64,000 nucleotides of DNA from Batillaria attramentaria (taxonomy: Eukaryota > Mollusca > Gastropoda > Batillariidae), in assembly GCA_018292915.2 (NCBI GenBank), contig JACVVK020000468.1, positions 467,336 to 531,335 on the forward strand. The letters run 5' to 3'. Made by a program: the position numbers and the translations under genes. Under the pieces are notes generated by a model. The model worked only from the letters and a program-made list of their open reading frames with translations. It was not told the origin of the DNA and made no database searches. This document shows positions 23,040 through 33,621 of the stretch, in pieces (the stretch's first letter is position 1; each line of letters starts with the position of its first letter).

Positions 23040-24245
23040 TTTTTTTCCCCTCCACCCCCCCCCCCCCCTTTTTTTTTCTTTGTCTCTCCCACACATCTAG
23101 TTGGTTTTTTTATTATTTTTTTATATATATGTTAGTGCTATTTTTATGCTTGAGATAACTTTTTAAAGTTCTTAATATTTCCAAAAAAATTGTGATCATA
23201 TTAAAAGGATGTTTATTACATGGCAAATAATATGACGTTTCGATTTTTGTTTTAAAGTTCTTAATATTATCATCAAAATAAAACCGGAACGTCATATTAT
23301 TCAATTGGGCCATATAAATACATGTACTATCTTTTAATTTCAAGTCTCCGCTGACTGGACTTAGAAATTTCAACAACTGATTCCAGCTGAAAACATGCAT
23401 TTGCCGTTGTCCTCTTCCTGTGTATGCATGCCTTTTTTATGTTAGAACTGAAATTTTATGCAAGATCAGACACTGTCCATAAATACTGAGCGAAGAGCCG
23501 GGGGGGGGGGGGGGGGTGTCATCCGTAACCGTATCTGTACGTCATTATACATAATACTATAATACTGAAGCGTAAAAGTATATCATTATACGTACTATTC
23601 AATTCTATTTTTATTCAATATAAAGTTAATATGACCGATGATTAGACTGGCAGTCAGTGACAAATCACTGAGTGGATCGGTCATCACCAAGTCAGTAAGG
23701 ACTGATCAATGTGTACTAGTAAAGTATACGTTTATGGGTAATAGGTCTAGTACATATAATATATTCTGACTGTGAGTGTACATTTGTCTGCAGAGATAGT
23801 TGAGTGGTGCTTCGGCTCCCACTAATTATCAGCCCGCAAAGTACCGTGCTCGAATAAAACTGACAAGGTACAGGTCGACTTGACCTTTACATCGCTGTGA
23901 ATTCTGCACACTGAAAAAGGGCCGCCCTTCTCTTTCTTACTAGCACTTTTGGTCCCTACTGCCCAGCGTAGTGTAAACAAAACCGGGGCCAGCTGGTCCA
24001 GGCGTCCAGCCACTGAGGTTTCCAATCGACCCGGCCTACTGAGAATTCCAGCACACTTTAGAATCTGATTGCAGTTCCGACAAAAGTATCGACTTTGAGA
24101 ATGCAGGGCGGTAACCGGCAACAACAACAACAAATTAATAAAAGCTTACCAGTTTTCTCAGGTCAAATTGACGTTGGTGGTGATAAGGTCTCGTTATGTA
24201 TCGATACAACTGAGTCAACTGAAATTCGTTTATTCAAACTACCCC
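23040..24245. other. Region without a recognisable gene
   Basis: T/C-rich sequence at 23036-23085 and a G run at 23502-23517. The minus-strand open frame at 23822-24133 (103 codons) has no recognisable domain and is not called as a gene. Confidence 0.5.
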
Positions 24246-24268
24246 TTTGATGCATGTAAAAACAAATG

Positions 24269-24270
<2 letters not shown>

Positions 24271-24327
<57 letters not shown>
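24271..24327. repeat. CA microsatellite at the left edge of the satellite
   Basis: An uninterrupted CA tract abuts the first 179-bp monomer. A GT tract abuts the other end of the array (29608-29642). Confidence 0.95.
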
Positions 24328-24329
<2 letters not shown>

Positions 24330-27300
24330 TTCTTACTTAGTTCAAATCAAACTGTTCAGTTCACTTCAAACTTCACAAAAACATCATGTTCAGCGGAGAT
24401 TCCTTACACACCCTATTTCAAAGACTAGAATACAACACTTGAGCACAAAAAGTAGACCCACAATATCAATTTTGTCCTTCTGATGACCTCCCCCCCCCCC
24501 TCTATATTCTTACTTAGCTTTAAAAACCAAATTGTTTTCACTTCAAACTTCACCAAAACAGCATATCAAGCAGATTCCTTCCAGGACCTACTTTACTAAG
24601 TTGAAAACAACACTTCAACACAAAAAGTAGACCCAAAATATCAATTTTGTCCTTTTGATGACAAAAAAAGCAACCTCCCCTTCTATATTCTTACTTAGCT
24701 TTTAAACCAAACTGTTTTCACTTCAAACTTCACCAAAACAGCATGTCAAGCAGATTCCTTCCAGGACCTACTTTACTAAGTTGAAAACAACGCTTCAACA
24801 CAAAAAGTGGACCCAAAATATCAATTTTGTCCTTTTGATGACCAAAAAGCAACCTCCCCTTCTATATTCTTACTTAGCTTTTAAACCAAACTGTTTTCAC
24901 TTCAAACTTCACCAAAACAGCATGTCAAGCAGATTCCTTCCAGGACCTACTTTACTAAGTTGAAAACAACGCTTCAACACAAAAAGTGGACCCAAAATAT
25001 CAATTTTGTCCTTTTGATGACCAAAGAGCAACCTCCCCTTCTATATTCTTACTTAGCTTTTAAACCAAACTGTTTTCACTTCAAACTTCACCAAAACAGC
25101 ATGTCAAGCAGATTCCTTCCAGGACCTACTTTACTAAGTTGAAAACAACGCTTCAACACAAAAAGTGGACCCAAAATATCAATTTTGTCCTTTTGATGAC
25201 CAAAAAGCAACCTCCCCTTCTATATTCTTACTTAGCTTTTAAACCAAACTGTTTTCACTTCAAACTTCACCAAAACAGCATGTCAAGCAGATTCCTTCCA
25301 GGACCTACTTTACTAAGTTGAAAACAACGCTTCAACACAAAAAGTGGACCCAAAATATCAATTTTGTCCTTTTGATGACCAAAATTAAGCAGCCTCCCCT
25401 TCTATATTCTTACTTAGCTTTTAAACCAAACTGTTCTCACTTCAAACTTCACCAAAACAGCATGTCAAGCAGATTCCTTCCAGGACCTACTTTACTAAGT
25501 TGAAAACAACGCTTCAACACAAAAAGTGGACCCAAAATATCAATTTTGTTCTTTTGATGACCAACAAGCAACCTCCCCTTCTATATTCTTACTTAGCTTT
25601 TAAACCAAATTGTTTTCACTTCAAACTTCACCAAAACAGCATGTCAAGCAGATTCCTTCCAGGACCTACTTTACTAAGTTGAAAACAACACTTCAACACA
25701 AAAAGTAGACCCAAAATATCAGTCTTGTACTTTTGAGGACCAAAAAGCAACCTCCCCTTCTATACTGATTCTTACTTAGCTTTAAAACCAAACTGTTTTC
25801 ACTTCAAACTTCACCAAAACAGCATGTCAAGCAGATTCCTTCCAGGACCTACTTTACTAGTTGAAAACAACGCTTCTAACACAAAAAGTGGACCCAAAAT
25901 ATCAATTTTGTCCTTTTGATGACCAAAAAGCAACCTCCCCTTCTATATTCTTACTTAGCTTTTAAACCAAACTGTTCTCACTTCAACTTCACCAAAACAG
26001 CATGTCAAGCAGATTCCTTCCAGGACCTACTTTACTAAGTTGAAAACAACGCTTCTACACAAAAAGTGGACCCAAAATATCAATTTTGTCCTTTTGATGA
26101 CCAAAAAGCAACCTCCCCTTCTATATTCTTACTTAGCTTTTAAACCAAACTGTTCTCACTTCAAACTTCACCAAACCAGCATGTCAAGCAGATTCCTTCC
26201 AGGACCTACTTTACTAAGTTGAAAACAACACTTCAACACAAAAAGTAGACCCAAAATATCAATTTTGTCCTTTTGATGACCAAAAAGCAACCTCCCTCTT
26301 CTATATTCTTACTTAGTTTTAAACCAAACTGTTTTCACTTCAAACTTCACCAAAACAGCATGTCAAGCAGATTCCTTCCAGGACCTACTTTACTAAGTTG
26401 AAAACAACACTTCAACACAAAAAGTGGACCCAAAATATCAATTTTGTCCTTTTGATGACCAAAAAGCAACCTCCCCTTCTATATTCTTACTTAGCTTTTA
26501 AACCAAACTGTTTTCACTTCAAACTTCACCAAAACAGCATGTCAAGCAGATTCCTTCCAGGACCTACTTTACTAAGTTGAAAACAACGCTTCAACACAAA
26601 AAGTAGACCCAAAATATCATTCTTGTACTTTTGAGGACCAAAAAGCAACCTCCCCTTCTATACTGATTCTTACTTAGCTTTAAAACCAAACTGTTTTTAC
26701 TTCAAACTTCACCAAAACAGCATGTCAAGCAGATTCCTTCCAGGACCTACTTTACTAAGTTGAAAACAACGCTTCTACACAAAAAGTGGACCCAAAATAT
26801 CAATTTTGTCCTTTTGATGACCAAAAAGCAACCTCCCCTTCTATATTCTTACTTAGCTTTTAAACCAAACTGTTCTCACTTCAAACTTCACCAAAACAGC
26901 ATGTCAAGCAGATTCCTTCCAGGACCTACTTTACTAAGTTGAAAACAACACTTCAACACAAAAAGTGGACCCAAAATATCAATTTTGTCCTTTTGATGAC
27001 CAAAAAGCAACCTCCCCTTCTATACTGATTCTTACTTAGCTTTAAACCAAACTGTTTTTACTTCAAACTTCACCAAAACAGCATGTCAAGCAGATTCCTT
27101 CCAGGACCTACTTTACTAAGTTGAAAACAACGCTTCAACACAAAAAGTGGACCCAAAATATCAATTTTGTCCTTTTGATGACCAAAAAGCAACCTCCCCT
27201 TCTATATTTTTACTTAGCTTTTTAAACCAAACTGTTTTCACTTCAAACTTCACCAAAACAGCATGTCAAGCAGATTCCTTCCAGGACCTACTTTACTAAG

Positions 27301-29227
27301 TTGAAAACAACACTTCAACACAACAGGTGGACCCAAAATATCAATTTTGTCCTTTTGATGACCAAAAAGCAACCACCCCTTCTATATTCTTACTTAGCTT
27401 TTAAACCAAACTGTTTTCACTTCAAACTTCACCAAAACAGCATGTCAAGCAGATTCCTTCCAGGACCTACTTTACTAAGTTGAAAACAACACTTCAACAC
27501 AAAAAGTAGACCCAAAATATCAGTCTTGTACTTTTGAGGACCAAAAAGCAACCTCCCCTTCTATACTGATTCTTACTTAGCTTTAAAACCAAACTGTTTT
27601 CACTTCAAACTACACCAAAACAGCATGTCAAGCAGATTCCTTCCAGGACCTACTTTACTAAGTTGAAAACAACGCTTCTACACAAAAAGTGGACCCAAAA
27701 TATCAATTTTGTCCTTTTGATGACCAAAAAGCAACCTCCCCTTCTATATTCTTACTTAGCTTTTAAACCAAACTGTTTTCACTTCAAACTTCACCAAAAC
27801 AGCATGTCAAGCAGATTCCTTCCAGGACCTACTTTACTAAGTTGAAAACAACGCTTCAACACAAAAAGTGGACCCAAAATATCAATTTTGTCCTTTTGAT
27901 GACCAAAAAGCAACTTCCCCTTCTATATTCTTACTTAACTTTTAAACCAAACTGTTTTCACTTCAAACTTCACCAAAACAGCATGTCAAGCAGATTCCTT
28001 CCAGGACCTACTTTACTAAGTTGAAAACAACGCTTCAACACAAAAAGTGGACCCAAAATATCAATTTTGTCCTTTTGATGACCAAAAAGCAACCTCCCCT
28101 TCTATATTCTTACTTAGCTTTTAAACCAAACTGTTTTCACTTCAAACTTCACCAAAACAGCATGTCAAGCAGATTCCTTCCAGGACCTACTTTACTAAGT
28201 TGAAAACAACACTTCAACACAAAAAGTGGACCCAAAATATCAATTTTGTCCTTTTGATGACCAAAAAGCAACCTCCTCTTCTATATTCTTACTTAGCTTT
28301 TAAACCAAACTGTTTTCACTTCAAACTTCACCAAAACAGCATGTCAAGCAGATTCCTTCCAGGACCTACTTTACTAAGTTGAAAACAACGCTTCTACACA
28401 AAAAGTGGACCCAAAATATCAATTTTGTCCTTTTGATGACCAAAAAGCAACCTCCCCTTCTATATTCTTACTTAGCTTTTAAACCAAACTGTTTTCACTT
28501 CAAACTTCACCAAAACAGCATGTCAAGCAGATTCCTTCCAGGACCTACTTTACTAAGTTGAAAACAACACTTCAACACAAAAAGTAGACCCAAAATATCA
28601 GTCTTGTACTTTTGAGGACCAAAAAGCAACCTCCCCTTCTATACTGATTCTTACTTAGCTTTAAAACCAAACTGTTTTCACTTCAAACTTCACCAAAACA
28701 GCATGTCAAGCAGATTCCTTCCAGGACCTACTTTACTAAGTTGAAAACAACGCTTCAACACAAAAAGTGGACCCAAAATATCAATTTTGTCCTTTTGATG
28801 ACCAAAAAGCAACCTCCCCTTCTATATTCTTACTTAGCTTTTAAACCAAACTGTTCTCACTTCAAACTTCACCAAAACAGCATGTCAAGCAGATTCCTTC
28901 CAGGACCTACTTTACTAAGTTGAAAACAACACTTCAACACAAAAAGTAGACCCAAAATATCAGTCTTGTACTTTTGAGGACCAAAAAGCAACCTCCCCTT
29001 CTATACTGATTCTTACTTAGCTTTTAAACCAAACTGTTTTCACTTCAAACTTCACCAAAACAGCATGTCAAGCAGATTCCTTCCAGGACCTACTTTACTA
29101 AGTTGAGAACAACACATCAACACAAAAAGTGGACCCAGAATATCAATATTGTACTTTTGATGACCAAAAAGCAACTTCCCCTTTTATAATTATTCTTACT
29201 TAGCTTTAAAACCAAACTGTTTTCACT
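24328..29227. repeat. 179-bp satellite array, about 27 monomers
   Basis: The monomer contains TTCTTACTTAGCTTTTAAAC, CACTTCAAACTTCACCAAAA, AGCATGTCAAGCAGATTCCT and ACAAAAAGTGGACCCAAAAT. Two monomer types are clear: a common type (CAATTTTGTCCTTTTGATG) and a variant with CAGTCTTGTACTTTTGAGG and CTATACTGATTC. The variant recurs at about 25720, 26617, 27520, 28597 and 28958, mostly five or six monomers apart. Sequence identity is high in the middle and lower at both edges, as expected for homogenised satellites. Each common monomer holds a 60-codon open frame, but it lacks an ATG. Confidence 0.97.
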
Positions 29228-29404
29228 TAGGGAGCCGGGGTGGTCGAATGGTAGAGCGTTGGACTTCTAAAGCTCGGGTCGTGAGTTCGATCCCGGCTGA
29301 GGCCATATATTTGTGCTTCCTTTTTCATCGTTGCCCCGTCTTTGTTATCACCCTATGTGGTGGAAAAGGACGTTAAACCGCCAAACACGCACCCACCCAC
29401 CCTG
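29228..29404 (+). mobile_element. SINE family A inside the satellite
   Basis: A full-length copy with tRNA-like head, GTGGTGGAAAAGGACGTTAAAC and CCCACCC tail, inserted into a 179-bp monomer. Monomer sequence resumes at CTGTTTCAGTTCATTTCAAG. A diverged CTGTTTTCACTT-like target duplication is possible. Confidence 0.9.
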
Positions 29405-29605
29405 TTTCAGTTCATTTCAAGTTCCACCAAAACAGCATCTCAAGCAGATTCGTTCCAGGACCTACTTTCCGAAGTTGAAAACAACACTTCTATATTCTTA
29501 GTTAGCTTTAAACTGTGACCAAACTGTCGTCACCTCAAACTTCACCAAAACAGCATGTCAAGCAGATTCCTTCCAGGACCTATTTCAATAACTTGAAATA
29601 GTTAG

Positions 29606-29642
<37 letters not shown>
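29405..29642. repeat. Diverged satellite edge and GT microsatellite
   Basis: One degraded monomer and a partial one continue to about 29603, followed by a GT tract at 29608-29642. At 29690-29790 there is a partial copy of the dispersed repeat also found at 48963 and 61145. Confidence 0.85.
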
Positions 29643-29647
<5 letters not shown>

Positions 29648-29812
29648 TGCCTCTCAGTGTAAGTGTATCTTCACACAAAAATGATATCCGTTTACTATGG
29701 AAACAACATAACAATCACAAAAATAACGCTTTTTTGTGACAACAAAAATTACTACAAACTAGCACACTGGCAAAACAGGGTCCACCAAACATGGCACTTG
29801 TCCCCACACTCA

Positions 29813-30306
29813 ATTTGTGTCTTTACGCCTGCACAGGCGCTGCCTTCCGTGGTGTTCTCTTAGTATGCGCATTGAGTAGAGTCGGAAATTTCACTATCTT
29901 GACGTGAAGCTATTTGTGTCTTTACGCCTGCACAGGCGCTGCCTTCCGTGGTGTTCTCTTAGTATGCGCATTGAGTAGAGTCGGAAATTTCACTATCTTG
30001 ACGTGAAGCAATTTGTGTCTTTACGCCTGCACAGGCGCTGCCTTCCGTGGTGTTCTCTTAGTATGCGCATTGAATAGAGTCGGAAATTTCACTATCTTGA
30101 CGTGAAGCTATTTGTGTCTTTACGCCTGCACAGGCGCTGCCTTCCGTGGTGTTCTCTTAGTATGCGCATTGAGTAGAGTCGGAAATTTCACTATCTTGAC
30201 GTGAAGCAATTTGTGTCTTTACGCCTGCACAGGCGCTGCCTTCCGTGGTGTTCTCTTAGTATGCGCATTGAATAGAGTCGGAAATTTCACTATCTTGACG
30301 TGAAGC
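29813..30306. repeat. Five 99-bp tandem repeats with dimeric pattern
   Basis: ATTTGTGTCTTTACGCCTGC starts at 29813, 29912, 30011, 30110 and 30209, exactly 99 bases apart. Single-base markers (GAGTAGAG or GAATAGAG, GAAGCT or GAAGCA) alternate so that copies 2-3 and 4-5 form matching 198-base dimers. No frame is shared. Confidence 0.95.
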
Positions 30307-30433
30307 TATTTGTGCTGGCTTTTTCATCGTTACCCCGTCTTTGATATCACCCGAATGTGGTGGAAAAGGACGTTAACCCGACCCCCCCCCCCCCCCCCGC
30401 GCACACACGCACACACACACACACACACACACA
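30307..30433 (+). mobile_element. 5'-truncated SINE family A
   Basis: Only the 3' half is present (TTTTTCATCGTTACCCCGTC to GGACGTTAAC), with a C-run and CA tail. The flanking CTTGACGTGAAGC at 30294-30306 and 30434-30446 is an exact 13-bp target duplication. The element landed in the last 99-bp repeat. Confidence 0.9.
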
Positions 30434-30446
30434 CTTGACGTGAAGC

Positions 30447-31170
30447 GTGCTGGTACTGAAAGGTCATCAACGTTTTCCAGCGAGGGACTGAAAACGTACG
30501 CTCGCTTCCACTGCCAAATGTAGACGGGGAGTGTCCTGATCTACCCACCAGAGGGCACACGATCTCGTGCACAACGGGACACTCAAAACAACGGGCAGAC
30601 CAGGCATCTTCTCTTCTCCTCAGAGCTGGGGAGAACACGGACAATATTACTAATATATACTAATATAGTATCAGAGAGCCTGACATGAGCATTGTTTAAT
30701 GTTTAGAGTTGTCAGTCGTCCTCACAACACAATCAAATCACGAAAACGAGAAGATATGAAACAATACGTGACTATGTAAAATACAAGAAGATTTTCTGGC
30801 AGGGTCTTTTAGTGAACATTGCTGTACGTGACATTGACAGGTAAACATTATAGGATGCCTACAAAACTAAGACAAACGCGGTTTTTAGACCATCAATGAC
30901 ATTGTCTTCGAATCAAAACCTATGGAAGCGGCGCTATATGTAAGTTTTGTTGTTTCGTAATTCTCTTAACATTACGCCCCATGAACATTATATCCAATCC
31001 AATGTCCACCCAGAACTGGTCTCCAAAACAGATCATGCTTGTTGTAAACACATGCAGACAATTCCCCCTAACAGAGGACAGATACTGTCAGGAGAGAGCT
31101 CTCCGCTAGTGATTAAAACATAACACGTGTTAACATTAATTAATATTTGCCCAGTTGCACCCACACTTTC
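30447..31170. other. Region without a recognisable gene
   Basis: Unique-looking AT-rich sequence. Nothing beyond short unsupported open frames was seen. Confidence 0.5.
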
Positions 31171-31870
31171 GGGGAGCCGGGGTGGTCGAAAGGTAGAGCG
31201 TTGGACTTCTAATGCTCAGGGGACCTATGCATGGACACGACCTAAACGCGTAGGCCCTGCCTAAATTCGTAGGCTCTGACTAAATCTCGGAAATCGGTAT
31301 GCATGGACACAGACAACGGGGTAGTCAGGGTCTAAACGGCAGCCTAAACAGCCCCGATTTAGTCGCGCGAAATCGGCGGCCTAAATGCCGTAGGCTCGGC
31401 CTAAACGACAATCAGCATGACGCAATACAGCACCGCGCGCGGTGTGTATTGCGTAAGGCATCCCGCTGGCTGTTCCTTTCCCGCGGCGCTGGACTGTCTC
31501 GTTGAACACATGCGCATGCGTACTCTCACAATTGGCTGGGGAATACCGGAATCCCACACTCTAAATTTAGATAAAGTAGATGACGTCACGTAGGCCGACT
31601 TCAAGTCTGAGACTTGGTTGTCTGGGCTGTTGTCCGCGTCCATGCATAGCGGTTGCGCGAGAAATTTAGACCGAGACTGCCAAGTCTGAGACTTGGCGTT
31701 TAGGCTGTGCCTACGGAAGGTTGTGTCCATGCATAGGTCCCCGGGTCGTGAGTTCGATCCCGGCTGGGGCCAAATATTTGTGCTGGATTTTTCATCGTTG
31801 CCCCGTCTTTGATATCACCCTATGTGGTGGAAAAGGACGTTAAACCCCCAAACACCCACCCACCCACCCA
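31171..31870 (+). mobile_element. SINE family A split by a 522-bp insertion
   Basis: The head (GGGGAGCCGGGGTGGTCGAA to TGCTCAG) ends at 31219, and the remainder (CGGGTCGTGAGTTCGATCCC to the CCCACCC tail) resumes at 31742. The two halves together make one ordinary SINE. Confidence 0.9.
31220..31741. mobile_element. TIR element (MITE) inside the SINE, Harbinger-like ends
   Basis: The 19-bp terminal inverted repeat GGGACCTATGCATGGACAC lies at 31220-31238, with its exact complement at 31723-31741. The flanking triplets are CAG (31217-31219) and CGG (31742-31744), a 3-bp duplication with one mismatch. Internal copies of the terminal motif (TATGCATGGACAC near 31293, and GTCCATGCATA near 31638) lie inside each end. 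No transposase is encoded. The ends resemble the PIF/Harbinger element at 36484 (GGG...GCATGG, CAG flank). Confidence 0.85.
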
Positions 31871-31889
31871 CCCACCCACCCCGCACCCA

Positions 31890-32387
31890 CACTTTCCTTC
31901 AAACGTCCGAAGCTTAGTTTTCCCGCTGGGTGGGTGGGTGTTTGATGGTTTAAAGACGTCCCCGGGAGCATGATTAGCAAAAGAAAGCTGTGAAAGAAAC
32001 CTATAGCAGCGGTTTTTGTAACTCAAACCTCGTAGTGTGTTAATTAGGGCCTTCCCAAGATGCTGTTTCTCACCTGTCTCCGAGAACTATCGCATTCCGT
32101 GTGATGTCACCAGAGTGTAAGTTCTAGGGGTAGCCCGGCCTACCTCACCTGTCAATTATGCCAGAGGGACGCAACTTTCTCATAGGGCAAAACAACAGCA
32201 TCAACATGCCCATTGTGAAAATCCTGTTTTTCAAGTCTCCAAACAGAAAGTTGCACAAATAACAACTATACCTTATCACGCACAATACAATACCTTCACG
32301 ATCAATATTGCCTCGTGGAAGATCCAGGCGGTTTTTTTTTGTTTTGTTTTTTGTTTTTTTTTTTTTGGGGGGGGGACTGATTGTTTG
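31890..32387. other. Region without a recognisable gene
   Basis: Includes a small minus-strand SINE A tail fragment (about 31927-31960) and a T/G-rich run at 32331-32377. Confidence 0.55.
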
Positions 32388-32560
32388 TTTTTAAGGCACG
32401 ACAACAGATATCGCGATGTTTGCTCGCCGCGAGATTGACTACAAAGACGTATGTAGAAGGCAACTGGGAAAAAGCCAGCACAATATTTTGGCAAGCCGGG
32501 ATTCGAACCCACAACGCGAGCACTGACTGTCTAATGCTCTACCCACTACCGGCTGTCCCT
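32388..32560 (-). mobile_element. tRNA-derived SINE, family B
   Basis: Read on the minus strand it has a tRNA-like head with GTGGGTAGAGCATTAGACAG and GTGGGTTCGAATCCC, then AATATTGTGCTGGCTTTTT. A second, diverged copy lies at about 39770-39990 on the same strand. The head differs from family A. Confidence 0.7.
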
Positions 32561-32631
32561 GCTCTCTTTGTTTCAGTAAAGCTCAAGGACTTTCAAGTCT
32601 CACAAAACACGTACACAAAACTGCAGTACTG

Positions 32632-33558
32632 ATGCATGTGAGTGTATTGAGGATACGCTTCAGTGATCGCCAGGGCGCTGCGCTTGTGACACTTGTATTT
32701 CTGGTCGGTGCGCTACTACGGTGTGGTGATGTGGAGAGTAATCCTGGGCCACCAAGGAAGCAAGCTGTTTTGACCAACATGGCTACCCGTTCCGCCAGTG
32801 TTTCTTCCGACCAGTCGGAACAACTGAATGCATCAGCTGAGAAGACCGGGAACGATCCGCCGCCATACACCCTTACTGATGTCGTCCATATGCTGGCCAA
32901 TCTCAACACCAAGTTCGATACAATGAACTCTTGTCTGGATACTTTGAGTGGTGCGGTGACGGATCTGAGTGGCCAGGTTACGGGCCTAGCTGGGCGTGTG
33001 GCAGATCTACAGAACAAGAACGACCAGCTGACTGAACAGAACAGGGAGTTGAACGCGAAGGTGGGGAGCTTGGAGGAGAAGGTGGGACACCTAGAGGAGC
33101 GGCTGGACGATGTGGAGGGGCGCTCGAGGAGAAGCAACCTACTCTTCTACGGCATACCACAGACCAGCAAGAACGAAACCTGGCAGGAGAGTGAAGAGAC
33201 TGTAAAGAGTGTTCTGAAAGAAAAGCTTGGCATTGAGGATAACATTCAGTTCGATCGTGTACACAGACTGAAGGGAGGGGCCGGTTCGTCGTCCTCACCA
33301 CCCATCATTGCCAAGTTTGCCTTCTACAAGGACAAAGAACACGTACTGAGAAACAAGCAGAAGTTGAAGGGCTCTGACATTTTTGTTGGCGAGGATTTTA
33401 CCAAACGTGTGAGAGACATTCGAAAGAAACTGTCAAGCCACCTGAAGTCAGCAAAAGCAGCACAGAGGTCTGCTACCATGGTTTACGACCACCTCATTAT
33501 CGAGGGGAAGCGCTACAACTACGATCCGACCAATGACGACATCGTACTGGCAACGTAG
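32632..33558 (+). CDS. ORF1: 2A motif, coiled coil and L1-ORF1p-like RNA-binding protein
   Basis: A 308-residue ORF1 protein expected to bind element RNA and form RNPs. Residues 16-30 are hydrophobic (ALVTLVFLVGALLR). Residues 31-40 are CGDVESNPGP, matching the 2A consensus D-V/I-E-x-N-P-G-P. A heptad-rich coiled coil spans about 95-165 (LEEKVGHLEERLDDVEG). An RRM-like block follows (RRSNLLFYGIP, QFDRVHRLKG, IIAKFAFYKDKEHVLR), then a C-terminal domain (DIFVGEDFTKRVRDIRKKL). If 2A works, translation would skip the G39-P40 bond and release a 39-residue leader. The start ATG lies upstream of the hydrophobic stretch, and the frame is fully open. Confidence 0.92.
   Translation: MHVSVLRIRFSDRQGAALVTLVFLVGALLRCGDVESNPGPPRKQAVLTNMATRSASVSSDQSEQLNASAEKTGNDPPPYTLTDVVHMLANLNTKFDTMNSCLDTLSGAVTDLSGQVTGLAGRVADLQNKNDQLTEQNRELNAKVGSLEEKVGHLEERLDDVEGRSRRSNLLFYGIPQTSKNETWQESEETVKSVLKEKLGIEDNIQFDRVHRLKGGAGSSSSPPIIAKFAFYKDKEHVLRNKQKLKGSDIFVGEDFTKRVRDIRKKLSSHLKSAKAAQRSATMVYDHLIIEGKRYNYDPTNDDIVLAT
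32728..32751 (+). promoter_or_regulatory. 2A-like translational recoding site in ORF1
   Basis: The codons read DVESNPGP, with the skip expected between Gly (32746-32748) and Pro (32749-32751). 2A-like sequences are documented in APE-type non-LTR elements of several animals, including sea hare. Activity here is inferred from the motif only. Confidence 0.85.
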
Positions 33559-33621
33559 GATCACGGCCGGGCCAAGACGACCACATCACCTGTAGACACA
33601 ACTACTCCGAAGCAGTCTACT

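Noticed and set aside
23822..24133. 103-codon minus-strand gene
   Set aside because: No domain, start context or splice support. Length is within chance for this region.
24781..28923. Family of small 60-residue proteins in the satellite
   Set aside because: The frames begin with TTG, not ATG. The unit length (179) is not a multiple of three, and each stop overlaps the next start. They are a by-product of stop-poor monomers.
24328..30306. CRISPR array
   Set aside because: The units are contiguous tandem copies without unique spacers, in eukaryotic-type DNA.
31401..31730. 109-codon minus-strand protein
   Set aside because: It lies wholly inside the 522-bp MITE, spans its subterminal repeats and has no transposase motif.
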